Assembly: GCF_023701695.1 (NCBI RefSeq)
Contig: NZ_JAJOZC010000001.1
Coordinates: forward strand, 5,827,894-5,891,893
DNA: 64,000 nt
Direction of reading: 5' to 3'
Source of the DNA: Streptomyces sp. RKAG290
GTDB taxonomy: Bacteria; Actinomycetota; Actinomycetes; Streptomycetales; Streptomycetaceae
How positions within the stretch are numbered: position 1 is the stretch's first letter; every line of letters starts with the position of its first letter. Below, piece after piece: positions 18,273-27,504 of the stretch. The position numbers and the translations under genes are program-made. The notes under the pieces are model-generated. The model saw nothing but the letters and a program-made list of their open reading frames with translations. It had not been told where the DNA came from and did no database searches.

Positions 18273-18318
18273 AAAAAAGGTCCGGCCCGCATCCCGGTCA
18301 GGGGGTGCGGGCCGGACC
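18273..18318 (-). terminator. Rho-independent terminator of ctaA
   Basis: On the minus strand a 17-pair GC hairpin (one wobble) is followed by a six-base T run, read on the plus strand as AAAAAA at 18273-18278. It lies 26 bases past the ctaA stop. It is one of the few terminators here with a proper U-tract. Confidence 0.85.
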
Positions 18319-18343
18319 TCGTGGGCCGGGGTCGTGCGGCGGC

Positions 18344-19357
18344 TCAGCCGGCCGTCGCGGGCTCGGGCTGCTCGGCTGCCGGGCCCGGCAACGGGGCGGC
18401 GGCCACCGGCCGCTCACGCTGCGACAGCAGCACGCGCACCACGCCGATCCACACCAGGCACGAGCCGAACATGTGCAGTCCGACCAGGATCTCCGGCGTG
18501 TCGGTGAAGTACTGGACGTACCCGATGACGCCCTGCGCCATCAGGATCAGGAAGAGGTCGCGGGCCCGGTGCAGCGGCCCGACGGGGGCGTCGACGGCCT
18601 TCAGGACGAACCAGAGCGCGACGGTCAGCGCCACCACGACCCAGGCCAGGTCGGCGTGGAGCTGGGCGATCGTCTTCCAGTCGATCGGGATGCGGTGGAC
18701 GTCGCTGGAGTCACCGGCGTGCCGGCCGGACCCCGTGACCACCGTGCCGACCGCGATCAGCAGCCCGGCCGCCACCACCAGCAGCCAGGTCAGCTGCGAG
18801 ACGGCCTTGCCGACCAGCGGACGGGGCTCCGTGTCGCCCTCCCTGGTGCGCTGCCAGGTCACCAGCGCGATCGTCAGCAGGGCGGTGGAGAGCAGGAAGT
18901 GCGCCGCGACGGTGTACGGGTTGAGCCCGACCAGCACGACGACGCCACCGAGGACGGCGTTGCCCATCACCACCCAGAACTGCGCCCAGCCGAGCCGGGT
19001 GACGCTGCGCCGCCACGGCTTCGCGGACCGGGCGGCGATGATCGCCCATCCGACCGCCGCGCACAGCACGTACGTGAGCATCCGGTTGCCGAACTCGATG
19101 GCGCCGTGGAAGCCCATCGCGCTCGTCGCCGTCAGGCTCTCGTCGGTGCACTTGGGCCAGGTGGGGCAGCCCAGACCGGAACCGGTCAGCCGCACCGCCC
19201 CGCCGGTCACGACGATGGCGACGGCCATGACGACGGCCGACATCACCGCGCGGCGCACCGTCCGTGGGGACGGCGTCCAGCGGTCGGCGATGAACAGGAG
19301 CGGGTTCCGCACGGCTTGAGCGACATCGGCTCGGGTCAGCTTTGGCACGCGCACCAT
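18344..19357 (-). CDS. ctaA: Haem A synthase (COX15/CtaA family)
   Basis: Membrane enzyme oxidising haem O to haem A for cytochrome aa3 oxidase. The product has eight hydrophobic helices and the paired histidines of the two haem-binding halves: GFHGAIEFGNRM and AAHFLLS in the first, AQLHADLAWV and VGLHMFG in the second. TGSGLGCPTWPKC holds the extracytoplasmic cysteine pair. ATG 19357 (MVRVPKLTRADV) is preferred over the in-frame codon at 19402, whose extra residues are not typical. It works with ctaB 6 kb away. Confidence 0.93.
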   Translation of the reverse strand: MVRVPKLTRADVAQAVRNPLLFIADRWTPSPRTVRRAVMSAVVMAVAIVVTGGAVRLTGSGLGCPTWPKCTDESLTATSAMGFHGAIEFGNRMLTYVLCAAVGWAIIAARSAKPWRRSVTRLGWAQFWVVMGNAVLGGVVVLVGLNPYTVAAHFLLSTALLTIALVTWQRTREGDTEPRPLVGKAVSQLTWLLVVAAGLLIAVGTVVTGSGRHAGDSSDVHRIPIDWKTIAQLHADLAWVVVALTVALWFVLKAVDAPVGPLHRARDLFLILMAQGVIGYVQYFTDTPEILVGLHMFGSCLVWIGVVRVLLSQRERPVAAAPLPGPAAEQPEPATAG

Positions 19358-19426
19358 CGTAGGCGGCCGCTTGTGCAAGCTTTCACGAGGGGGACGAACC
19401 ATGACCTCGTGCGGGTACCGGCGGGC

Positions 19427-20194
19427 TCACTCCCAGCGGAAGAACCGGGCCGCCGCGCCCAGGCCCAGCACCGCCCAGACGGCCAGGATGCCGAGGTCGC
19501 CCCACGGCATCGCCGCCCCGTGCTGCAGGACGTCCCGCAGCCCGTCCGACAGGGCCGCGATCGGCAGCAGCCCCAGCACGGACTGCACGGCGTCCGGGAA
19601 CTTCTCCAGCGGCACGATGACCCCGCCGCCGACCAGCAGCAGCAGAAAGACCAGATTGGCGGCGGCGAGGGTCGCCTCCGCCTTCAGCGTGCCGGCCATC
19701 AGCAGTCCCAGCCCGGAGAACGCCGCGGTGCCGAGCACGAGCAGCAGCAGGACGGCGAACGGGTTGCCGTGCGGGGACCAGCCCAGCGCGAAGGCGATCA
19801 CCGTCAGCAGCACGACCTGCAGCACCTCGGTGACCAGCACGGCCAGTGTCTTGGCGGTCATCAGCGCCCAGCGGGGGAGCGGTGAGGCGCCCAGCCGCTT
19901 GAGGACCCCGTAGCGCCGCTCGAAGCCGGTGGCGATGGCCTGGCCGGTGAAGGCCGTGGACATCACCGCGAGGGCGAGGATGCCGGGTGTGAGGAAGTCG
20001 ACCGACTCGCCCGCGCCGGTGTCCACGATGTCGACCGCGCTGAACAGCACCAGCAGCAGCGTCGGGATGATCACCGTCAGCAGCAGCTGCTCGCCGTTGC
20101 GCAGCAGCATCCGCGTCTCCAGCGCGGTCTGCGCGGCGATCATGCGCGGCAGCGGGGCGGCGCCCGGCCGGGGGGTGTACGTACCGGCGCTCAT
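19427..20194 (-). CDS. ABC-2 type exporter permease
   Basis: 255-residue ABC-2 membrane protein with six hydrophobic helices and the family's RYGVLKRLGASPLPRW loop before helix 3. It forms a transporter with the ATPase encoded directly upstream; ATG 20194 overlaps the ATPase stop by ATGA. Such pairs export drugs, lipids or peptides, and here the cargo is unknown. The position between ctaA and the SUF operon is common in streptomycetes and may hint at haem or redox-related export, but that is inference. Confidence 0.88.
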   Translation of the reverse strand: MSAGTYTPRPGAAPLPRMIAAQTALETRMLLRNGEQLLLTVIIPTLLLVLFSAVDIVDTGAGESVDFLTPGILALAVMSTAFTGQAIATGFERRYGVLKRLGASPLPRWALMTAKTLAVLVTEVLQVVLLTVIAFALGWSPHGNPFAVLLLLVLGTAAFSGLGLLMAGTLKAEATLAAANLVFLLLLVGGGVIVPLEKFPDAVQSVLGLLPIAALSDGLRDVLQHGAAMPWGDLGILAVWAVLGLGAAARFFRWE

Positions 20195-21138
20195 GCGCGC
20201 AGCTCCTTGCCGGTCAGTTCCAGGAAGACGTCCTCCAGGGTGTGGCGCTCGACGGAGATGCCGGAGGGCATCACGCCGTTCTGCGCGCACCAGGAGGTGA
20301 CGGTGGCCAGCAGCTGCGGGTCCACCTGGCCGGTGATGCGGTACGTGCCCGAGGTGAGCTCGGCCGCCTCCGTGCCGTCGGGCAGCGCCTTCAGCAGGGA
20401 GCCGAGGTCGAGGTTGGGGCGGCCGGTGAAGCGCAGGGTGTTCTCGGCGCCGCCGCGGCAGAGCGTCTCCGGGCTGCCGTGGGCGATGAGCCGGCCCGCG
20501 TCGATGATGGCCACGTCGTCGGCGAGCTCCTCGGCCTCGTCCATGAAGTGGGTGGTGAGCACGACGCTGACGCCGTCGGCGCGCAGCTCCCGTACGAGGT
20601 CCCAGGTGGAGCGGCGGGCCTGCGGGTCGAGGCCGGCGGTCGGCTCGTCCAGGAAGACCAGTTCCGGGCGGCCGACGACGGCCATGGCCAGGGCGAGCCG
20701 CTGCTGCTGGCCGCCGGAGAGCCGCCGGTAGGCGGTGCGGCCGCAGCTGCCCAGGCCCAGGCGCTCGATCAGGGCGTCCACGTCCAGCGGGTGGGCGTGC
20801 AGTTTCGCCATGTGGCGCAGCATCTCCTCGGCCCGGGCGCCGGAGTAGACGCCGCCGGACTGGAGCATCACGCCGATCCGGGGGCGGAGCCGCGCCGCGT
20901 CCTTCAGGGGGTCGAGACCGAGGACCCGGACCGTCCCGTCATCCGGACGGCGGTATCCCTCGCAGGTCTCGATCGTGGTGGTCTTCCCGGCGCCGTTGGG
21001 TCCCAGGACCGCGGTGACCGCGCCGGCCTCCATGCACAGGTCGAGGCCGTCCACCGCGGTCCGGCCGCCGTACCGCTTCACCAGGCCACGGACCTGGACG
21101 GCCGGTGCGGACGGGGGTGGGGCGGGCTCGCTCTTCAT
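20191..21138 (-). CDS. ABC transporter ATP-binding protein
   Basis: 315 residues with Walker A GPNGAGKTTT, a Q-loop in VMLQSGG, signature LSGGQQQR, Walker B LVFLDEPTAGLD and the switch His in LTTHFMDEAEEL. The C-terminal 80 residues form the DrrA-type extension seen in drug exporters. It is first gene of the exporter pair and divergent from sufR across 136 bases. Confidence 0.93.
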   Translation of the reverse strand: MKSEPAPPPSAPAVQVRGLVKRYGGRTAVDGLDLCMEAGAVTAVLGPNGAGKTTTIETCEGYRRPDDGTVRVLGLDPLKDAARLRPRIGVMLQSGGVYSGARAEEMLRHMAKLHAHPLDVDALIERLGLGSCGRTAYRRLSGGQQQRLALAMAVVGRPELVFLDEPTAGLDPQARRSTWDLVRELRADGVSVVLTTHFMDEAEELADDVAIIDAGRLIAHGSPETLCRGGAENTLRFTGRPNLDLGSLLKALPDGTEAAELTSGTYRITGQVDPQLLATVTSWCAQNGVMPSGISVERHTLEDVFLELTGKELRA

Positions 21139-21188
21139 GGGCGGTAAGTCTAGGCAGCCGCCTGCCGGACTCCCGTCCGGGGCCTTGA

Positions 21189-21202
21189 TTAGGTAACCCT
21201 AA
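21189..21202. promoter_or_regulatory. Palindrome TTAGG-TAAC-CCTAA
   Basis: A perfect 5-4-5 inverted repeat in the divergent space between the ABC exporter and sufR. The half-sites resemble those of iron-responsive DmdR/IdeR boxes, but the spacing is shorter than in that box, so the regulator is uncertain. Confidence 0.4.
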
Positions 21203-21261
21203 GTGATCGATTCCACCGTAGATCGTTTCGGAGGGTGGTTGTCAGGGCCGAACTAATTACG

Positions 21262-21275
21262 CAACAATGGCGTTG
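21262..21275. promoter_or_regulatory. SufR box CAAC-N6-GTTG
   Basis: CAAC at 21262-21265 and GTTG at 21272-21275 are separated by exactly six bases and touch the sufR GTG start. This matches the operator I recall as reported for the streptomycete SufR repressor, so the operon is probably autorepressed by Fe-S-loaded SufR. Confidence 0.75.
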
Positions 21276-22015
21276 TGAAATACGTGGGCGAGGCTTCGCA
21301 GGAGGAACTCGCGACCGGTGAGCGCTCGACGCGCAACCGGATCGCGCGCTCCGTCCTGGACCACGGCCCCTCCACCGCCGCCGACCTGGCGAAGCGCCTG
21401 GGCCTCACCCAGGCCGCCGTCCGCCGTCAGCTCGACGCACTCCTCTCCGACGATGTCGTCGAGGCCCGCGAACAGCGGGTGTACGGGGCACGGACCCGTG
21501 GCCGTCCGGCCAAGGTGTTCGCCCTGACCGAGTGCGGCCGGGACGCCTTCGACCAGTCCTACGACGACCTCGCCGCGGACGCCCTGCGCTGGATCGCCGA
21601 GACCGCGGGCGACGAAGCTGTCATGGCGTTCGCCAGGGCGAGGGCCGCCGACCAGTCGGGGGCCTACCGCGCGGCGGTGGACGCCGCGGACCCCGAGGCC
21701 CGCACGGAGGCTCTGGCCAAGGCCTTGTCCGCCGACGGGTACGCTGCTACGGCGCGAAGCGCGCCGGGCCCGCAGCAGGGTGAACAGCTGTGTCAGCACC
21801 ACTGCCCGGTGGCACACGTCGCCGAGCAGTACCCGCAGCTGTGCGAGGCGGAGACGGAGATCTTCTCCAGCCTCCTGGGGACCCATGTGCAGCGACTCGC
21901 CACGATCGCCCACGGCGACGGGGTGTGCACGACCTACATCCCGCGAAGCGGCCACCCCACCCCACAGACCACTCATTCAGCATCTGCAAGCAAGCCCGGG
22001 AGGAACCCCGCATGA
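21275..22015 (+). CDS. sufR: Fe-S cluster-sensing repressor SufR
   Basis: 246-residue DNA-binding repressor of the SUF operon. An N-terminal winged helix (about 20-85, LGLTQAAVRRQLDALLSDD) is followed by a C-terminal region with Cys173, Cys177, Cys190 and Cys218; the CQHHC and QYPQLCE blocks are the likely [4Fe-4S] ligands. The GTG start at 21275 coincides with the SufR box, so bound protein would block transcription start. Its stop overlaps sufB by ATGA. Confidence 0.93.
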   Translation: MKYVGEASQEELATGERSTRNRIARSVLDHGPSTAADLAKRLGLTQAAVRRQLDALLSDDVVEAREQRVYGARTRGRPAKVFALTECGRDAFDQSYDDLAADALRWIAETAGDEAVMAFARARAADQSGAYRAAVDAADPEARTEALAKALSADGYAATARSAPGPQQGEQLCQHHCPVAHVAEQYPQLCEAETEIFSSLLGTHVQRLATIAHGDGVCTTYIPRSGHPTPQTTHSASASKPGRNPA

Positions 22016-23433
22016 CGCTCCCTACGGAGACTGCCCACCCTGAGCTCGATGGCCTGGGCACGTACGAATTCGGCTGGGCCGACTCCGACGCGGCAGGCGC
22101 AGCGGCCAAGCGCGGCCTCTCCGAGGCTGTCGTCCGCGACATCTCGGAGAAGAAGAACGAGCCCGAGTGGATGCTGAAGCTGCGGCTCAAGGGCCTCAAG
22201 CTCTTCGGCAAGAAGCCCATGCCGAACTGGGGCTCGGACCTGTCGGGCATCGACTTCGACAACATCAAGTACTTCGTGCGTTCGACGGAGAAGCAGGCGG
22301 CGTCCTGGGAGGACCTGCCCGCGGACATCAAGAACACGTACGACAAGCTCGGCATCCCGGAGGCGGAGAAGCAGCGCCTCGTCGCCGGTGTAGCCGCGCA
22401 GTACGAGTCCGAGGTCGTCTACCACCAGATCAACGAGGAGCTGGAGGCGCAGGGTGTCATCTTCATGGACACCGACACCGCGCTGAAGGAGCACCCGGAG
22501 CTCTTCAAGGAGTACTTCGGCACCGTCATCCCGGTCGGCGACAACAAGTTCGCCTCGCTGAACACGGCCGTGTGGTCCGGTGGCTCGTTCATCTACGTGC
22601 CGAAGGGCGTGCACGTGGAGATCCCGCTCCAGGCCTACTTCCGTATCAACACGGAGAACATGGGCCAGTTCGAGCGGACGCTGATCATCGTCGACGAGGA
22701 CGCCTACGTCCACTACGTCGAGGGCTGCACCGCGCCGATCTACTCCTCGGACTCCCTGCACTCCGCCGTGGTCGAGATCATCGTGAAGAAGGGCGGCCGC
22801 TGCCGCTACACGACGATCCAGAACTGGTCGAACAACGTCTACAACCTGGTCACCAAGCGCGCCGTGGCCTACGAGGGCGCGACCATGGAATGGGTCGACG
22901 GCAACATCGGCTCCAAGGTCACCATGAAGTACCCGGCCATCTACCTGATGGGCGAGCACGCCAAGGGCGAGACCCTGTCCATCGCCTTCGCGGGCGAGGG
23001 CCAGCACCAGGACGCCGGCGCCAAGATGGTCCACATGGCTCCGAACACCTCGTCCAACATCGTCTCCAAGTCGGTGGCGCGAGGCGGCGGCCGTACCTCC
23101 TACCGCGGTCTGATCGAGATCGGTGAGGGTGCGCCGGGCGCGAAGTCCAACGTGCTCTGTGACGCGCTGCTCGTCGACACGATCTCGCGCTCCGACACCT
23201 ACCCGTACGTCGACGTCCGTGAGGACGACGTGTCGATGGGCCACGAGGCGACCGTCTCCAAGGTCTCCGAGGACCAGCTCTTCTACCTGATGAGCCGCGG
23301 CATGACGGAGTTCGAGGCGATGGCGATGATCGTGCGCGGCTTCGTCGAGCCGATCGCGAAGGAGCTCCCCATGGAGTACGCCCTCGAGCTGAACCGGCTG
23401 ATCGAGCTGCAGATGGAGGGTTCGGTCGGCTAG
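22012..23433 (+). CDS. sufB: Fe-S cluster assembly protein SufB
   Basis: 473-residue core scaffold subunit of the SufBC2D complex, where sulphur and iron are assembled into clusters. Recognisable blocks are GSFIYVPKGV, EGCTAPIYSSDSLH, RCRYTTIQNWSNNVYNLVTK and the C-terminal TVSKVSEDQLFYLMSRG. ATG 22012 follows GGGAGGA. The conserved Cys in VLCDALL lies in the beta-helix core. sufD follows after 60 bases. Confidence 0.97.
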   Translation: MTLPTETAHPELDGLGTYEFGWADSDAAGAAAKRGLSEAVVRDISEKKNEPEWMLKLRLKGLKLFGKKPMPNWGSDLSGIDFDNIKYFVRSTEKQAASWEDLPADIKNTYDKLGIPEAEKQRLVAGVAAQYESEVVYHQINEELEAQGVIFMDTDTALKEHPELFKEYFGTVIPVGDNKFASLNTAVWSGGSFIYVPKGVHVEIPLQAYFRINTENMGQFERTLIIVDEDAYVHYVEGCTAPIYSSDSLHSAVVEIIVKKGGRCRYTTIQNWSNNVYNLVTKRAVAYEGATMEWVDGNIGSKVTMKYPAIYLMGEHAKGETLSIAFAGEGQHQDAGAKMVHMAPNTSSNIVSKSVARGGGRTSYRGLIEIGEGAPGAKSNVLCDALLVDTISRSDTYPYVDVREDDVSMGHEATVSKVSEDQLFYLMSRGMTEFEAMAMIVRGFVEPIAKELPMEYALELNRLIELQMEGSVG

Positions 23434-23493
23434 TACGCCGGCGACCGAATCCCCCGACATCGTCCGACTGAGAAAGCGAGCACTACGACAGCC

Positions 23494-24675
23494 ATGGCTG
23501 AGGCTCAGAACATTCCGGCGGGATCCACCACCGCCGGGTCCATCGCGGTGGCCGCCGAGTCGACCGTCGCCACGCGCATGAGCGCGCCCCCGTCCTTCGA
23601 CGTCGCGGACTTCCCGGTCCCGCACGGCCGCGAGGAGGAGTGGCGGTTCACGCCGCTGGAGCGGCTGCGCGGGCTGCACGACGGCACGGCCGTCGCCAAC
23701 GGCGGCGGCGTGAAGGTCGCGATCGAGGCCCCCTCGGGCGTCACGGTCGAGACCGTCGGCCGCGACGACGCCCGGCTGGGCAAGGCCGGTACGCCGGTGG
23801 ACCGCGTCGCCGCGCAGGCCTACTCGTCCTTCGAGCAGGCCTCCGTCGTCACGGTCGACAAGGAAGCCGTGCTCGCCGAGCCGATCCGGATCACCGTGCA
23901 CGGCGAGGGCGGCGTGGCCTACGGCCACCAGGTCATCGAGCTGGGCGCCTTCGCCGAGGCCGTCGTCGTCATCGACCACACCGGTGACGCGGTGCTCGCC
24001 GCCAACGTCGACTACGTCCTGGGCGACGGTGCGAAGCTGACCGTCGTCTCCGTCCAGGACTGGGACGAGAGCGCCGTCCACGTCGGCCAGCACAACGCGC
24101 TGGTCGGCCGGGACGCCTCCTTCAAGTCCATCGTGGTCACCTTCGGTGGCGACGTCGTCCGCCTCCACCCGCGGATCGCCTACGCGGGCCCCGGCGGCGA
24201 GGCCGAGCTCTTCGGTCTGTACTTCACCGACAAGGGCCAGCACCAGGAGCACCGCCTCCTGGTCGACCACAACGCCCCGCACTGCAAGTCCAACGTGGCC
24301 TACAAGGGCGCGCTGCAGGGCGAGGGCGCGCACGCCGTCTGGATCGGTGACGTCCTGATCCAGGCGAGCGCCGAGGGCACCGACACGTACGAGATGAACC
24401 GCAACCTGGTCCTCACCGACGGTGCGCGGGTCGACTCGGTCCCGAACCTGGAGATCGAGACCGGCGAGATCGTCGGCGCCGGACACGCCTCGGCGACCGG
24501 CCGCTTCGACGACGAGCAGCTGTTCTACCTGCAGTCCCGCGGTATCCCGGCCGAGGAGGCCCGCCGCCTCGTCGTGCGCGGCTTCTTCGCCGAGCTGGTC
24601 CAGCAGATCGGCCTGCCGGACGTCGAAGCACGTCTCCTCGACAAGATCGAGACCGAGCTGAAGGCGTCGGTCTGA
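23494..24675 (+). CDS. sufD: Fe-S cluster assembly protein SufD
   Basis: 393-residue partner of SufB in the SufBC2D scaffold. It has the shared beta-helix core and the C-terminal ATGRFDDEQLFYLQSRGI segment aligned with that of SufB, plus the HHC-type HNAPHCKSNVAYKG strand with the conserved His and Cys. The early EEWRFTPLERLRGL motif is typical of SufD. Its stop overlaps the Rieske gene start (ATGA-like overlap at 24675). Confidence 0.96.
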   Translation: MAEAQNIPAGSTTAGSIAVAAESTVATRMSAPPSFDVADFPVPHGREEEWRFTPLERLRGLHDGTAVANGGGVKVAIEAPSGVTVETVGRDDARLGKAGTPVDRVAAQAYSSFEQASVVTVDKEAVLAEPIRITVHGEGGVAYGHQVIELGAFAEAVVVIDHTGDAVLAANVDYVLGDGAKLTVVSVQDWDESAVHVGQHNALVGRDASFKSIVVTFGGDVVRLHPRIAYAGPGGEAELFGLYFTDKGQHQEHRLLVDHNAPHCKSNVAYKGALQGEGAHAVWIGDVLIQASAEGTDTYEMNRNLVLTDGARVDSVPNLEIETGEIVGAGHASATGRFDDEQLFYLQSRGIPAEEARRLVVRGFFAELVQQIGLPDVEARLLDKIETELKASV

Positions 24676-24991
24676 TGGCCTTCGTCAAAGCCTGTGCGCT
24701 GAGCGAGCTGGAGGACGACACCCCAAGCGGGTGGAGCTCGAAGGCACGCCGGTGTCCGTCGTCCGCACCGAGGGCGAGGTGTTCGCGATCAACGACATCT
24801 GCTCGCACGCGAACGTCTCACTGTCCGAGGGCGAGGTCGAGGACTGCATGATCGAGTGCTGGCTGCACGGATCGAGCTTCGACCTGCGCACCGGCAAGCC
24901 GTCCGGCCTTCCCGCGACGCGCCCCGTCCCCGTATACCCCGTCAAGATCCAAGGGGACGATGTGCTCGTCTCCGTCACCCAGGAGTCCTGA
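24675..24991 (+). CDS. Rieske-type [2Fe-2S] ferredoxin of the SUF operon, frameshifted as read
   Basis: Small non-haem Rieske protein, about 105 residues when repaired. The cluster ligands are complete: CSHANVSLSEG (Cys-x-His) and CMIECWLHGSSFD (Cys-x2-His). After the first 16 codons the frame slips in the C4 run 24721-24724; adding one C gives DDTPKRVELEGTPVSVV and an unbroken frame to 24991. It sits between sufD and sufC as in other Actinobacteria and may deliver electrons for cluster assembly. A real knockout here is unlikely. Confidence 0.88.
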
Positions 24992-24998
24992 GTCACCC

Positions 24999-25763
24999 AT
25001 GGCAACGCTTGAAATCCGCGACCTGCACGTCACCGTCGAGGCCGACAACGCCACGAAGGAGATCCTCAAGGGCGTCGACCTGACCGTGAAGCAGGGCGAG
25101 ACCCACGCCATCATGGGCCCCAACGGGTCCGGCAAGTCCACCCTTGCGTACTCCCTCGCAGGCCACCCCAAGTACACGATCACCAGCGGCACGGTGACCC
25201 TGGACGGCGAGAACGTCCTGGAGATGTCCGTCGACGAGCGCGCCCGTGCCGGCCTGTTCCTCGCCATGCAGTACCCGGTCGAGATCCCCGGTGTCTCGGT
25301 CTCCAACTTCCTGCGCACCTCCGCCACCGCCGTCCGCGGCGAGGCGCCCAAGCTGCGTACCTGGGTGAAGGAGGTCAAGGAGACGATGGCCGGCCTCCAG
25401 ATGGACCCGGCCTTCGCCGAGCGCAACGTCAACGAGGGCTTCTCCGGCGGCGAGAAGAAGCGCCACGAGATCCTTCAGCTGGAGCTCCTCAAGCCGAAGA
25501 TCGCGATCCTCGACGAGACCGACTCCGGCCTGGACGTCGACGCGCTGAAGACCGTCTCCGAAGGCGTCAACCGGGTCCGTGAGTCCGGCGAGGTCGGCAC
25601 CCTGCTGATCACGCACTACACCCGGATCCTCCGCTACATCAAGCCCGACTTCGTGCACGTGTTCGCCAACGGCCGGATCGCCGAGTCCGGCGGCGCCGAA
25701 CTCGCTGACAAGCTTGAGGACGAGGGCTACGAGGCCTACACGAAGGGTGGCGCTTCCGCGTGA
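24999..25763 (+). CDS. sufC: Fe-S assembly ATPase SufC
   Basis: 254-residue ABC-type ATPase that drives conformational change in SufBC2D; it has no membrane partner. Walker A MGPNGSGKSTLAY, the Q-loop in AMQYPVEIPG, signature FSGGEKKR and the special Walker B ILDETDSGLDVDAL are all present. ATG 24999 is used, since the in-frame codons upstream lie inside the Rieske gene. The stop overlaps sufS by GTGA. Confidence 0.97.
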   Translation: MATLEIRDLHVTVEADNATKEILKGVDLTVKQGETHAIMGPNGSGKSTLAYSLAGHPKYTITSGTVTLDGENVLEMSVDERARAGLFLAMQYPVEIPGVSVSNFLRTSATAVRGEAPKLRTWVKEVKETMAGLQMDPAFAERNVNEGFSGGEKKRHEILQLELLKPKIAILDETDSGLDVDALKTVSEGVNRVRESGEVGTLLITHYTRILRYIKPDFVHVFANGRIAESGGAELADKLEDEGYEAYTKGGASA

Positions 25764-27027
25764 CTGACGCCCGACAGGGCTCTCCGGCCTCCTCGACACC
25801 GAGGCGATCCGCAAGGACTTCCCGATCCTGGACCGCACGGTCCACGACGGCAAGAAGATCGTTTACCTGGACAGCGCGGCGACCTCGCAGAAGCCGCGCC
25901 AGGTGCTCGATGCCCTCAACGAGTACTACGAGCGGCACAACGCCAATGTGCACCGCGGCGTGTACACGATCGCGGAGGAAGCCACGGCGCTGTACGAGGG
26001 CGCTCGTGACAAGGTCGCCGCGTTCATCAACGCGCCCAGCCGCAACGAGGTGATCTTCACCAAGAACGCCTCGGAGTCGCTCAACCTCGTCGCCAACATG
26101 CTCGGCTGGGCCGACGAGCCCTATCGGGTCGACCACGAGACCGAGATCGTCACCACGGAGATGGAGCACCACTCCAACATCGTGCCGTGGCAGCTGCTCT
26201 CGCAGCGCACCGGTGCGAAGCTGAAGTGGTTCGGCATCACCGACGACGGCCGGCTCGACCTGTCCAACATCGACGAGATCATCACCGAGAAGACGAAGAT
26301 CGTCTCCTTCACGCTGGTCTCGAACATCATGGGCACGATCAACCCGGTCGAGCAGATCGTCCGGCGCGCGCAGGAGGTCGGTGCGCTGGTCTGCATCGAC
26401 GCCTCGCAGGCCGCCCCGCACATGGTGCTCGACGTGCAGGCGCTGCAGGCCGACTTCGTGGCCTTCACCGGCCACAAGATGGTCGGCCCGACCGGCATCG
26501 GCGTGCTCTGGGGACGGCAGGAGCTCCTGGAGGACCTGCCGCCGTTCCTCGGCGGCGGCGAGATGATCGAGACGGTGTCGATGCACTCGTCGACGTACGC
26601 CCCGGCGCCGCACAAGTTCGAGGCCGGTACGCCCCCGATCGCCCAGGCCGTCGGCCTCGGCGCGGCCGTGGACTACCTCTCGGCGATCGGCATGGAGAAC
26701 ATCCACCGCCACGAGCAGGCGATCACCGAGTACGCGGTGCGGCGGCTCCTGGAGGTCCCGGACCTCCGGATCATCGGCCCGGCCACCGCCGAGGACCGGG
26801 GAGCCACGATCTCCTTCACGCTCGGCGACATCCACCCGCACGACGTGGGCCAGGTACTCGACGAGCAGGGCATCGCGGTCCGGGTCGGACACCACTGCGC
26901 ACGGCCGGTCTGCCTGCGGTACGGAATTCCTGCGACGACGCGAGCGTCGTTCTATCTGTACTCCACGCCCGCCGAGGTCGACGCCCTGGTGGACGGTCTG
27001 GAACACGTCCGGAACTTTTTCGGTTAG
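25760..27027 (+). CDS. sufS: Cysteine desulfurase SufS, frameshifted as read
   Basis: PLP enzyme that takes sulphur from cysteine for cluster assembly. VYLDSAATSQKPRQVLDA, the PLP lysine block AFTGHKMVGPTGIG and the active-site cysteine in RVGHHCARPVCLRYG are intact. The GTG start overlaps sufC, but the frame slips after only seven codons at about 25780: adding one C converts GGCTCTCC to GGCCTCTCC and joins GLSGLLDTEAIRKDFPI to the long frame. The gene is normally indispensable, so a sequencing error is likely. Repaired length is about 422 residues. Confidence 0.93.
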
Positions 27028-27048
27028 ACAGCGGCTGAGGGTTGACTG

Positions 27049-27504
27049 GTGAAGCTTGATTCCATGTACCAGGAAGTGATCCTGGACCACTACAAGCACC
27101 CCCACGGGCGTGGCCTGCGGGACGGCGACGCCGAGGTGCACCACGTCAATCCGACGTGCGGTGACGAGATCACGTTGCGGGTGCGGTACGACGGCGAGAC
27201 CATCGCCGATGTGAGTTACGAGGGCCAGGGCTGCTCGATCAGCCAGGCCAGCGCCTCCGTGCTGAACGAGCTGCTGGTCGGCAAGGAACTGGGCGAGGCC
27301 CAGAAGATCCAGGCCGCGTTCCTGGAGCTGATGCAGTCCAAGGGACAGCTGGAGCCGGACGACGCGATGGAGGAGGTGCTGGAGGACGCGGTCGCGTTCG
27401 CCGGTGTCTCCAAGTATCCGGCCCGGGTCAAATGCGCGCTGCTGAGCTGGATGGCGTGGAAGGACGCGACGGCGAAGGCGCTGTCCGAAGGGAAGACCGC
27501 ATGA
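27049..27504 (+). CDS. sufU: SufU sulphur-transfer/scaffold protein
   Basis: 151-residue IscU-like zinc protein that accepts sulphur from SufS. The ligands are Cys37 and Asp39 (PTCGDE), Cys62 (GQGCSIS) and Cys129 (VKCALLSW), with the insertion between the second and third that separates SufU from IscU. GTG start at 27049, 21 bases after sufS. Overlaps the next gene by ATGA. Confidence 0.95.
   Translation: MKLDSMYQEVILDHYKHPHGRGLRDGDAEVHHVNPTCGDEITLRVRYDGETIADVSYEGQGCSISQASASVLNELLVGKELGEAQKIQAAFLELMQSKGQLEPDDAMEEVLEDAVAFAGVSKYPARVKCALLSWMAWKDATAKALSEGKTA

Noticed and set aside
21239..21259. TTGTCA/TAATTA as the sufR promoter
   Set aside because: The two hexamers are only 9 bases apart, too close for a sigma-70 type promoter.
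25760..25800. Programmed frameshift at the start of sufS
   Set aside because: No slippery heptamer or nearby pseudoknot; the many similar breaks elsewhere favour sequencing error.
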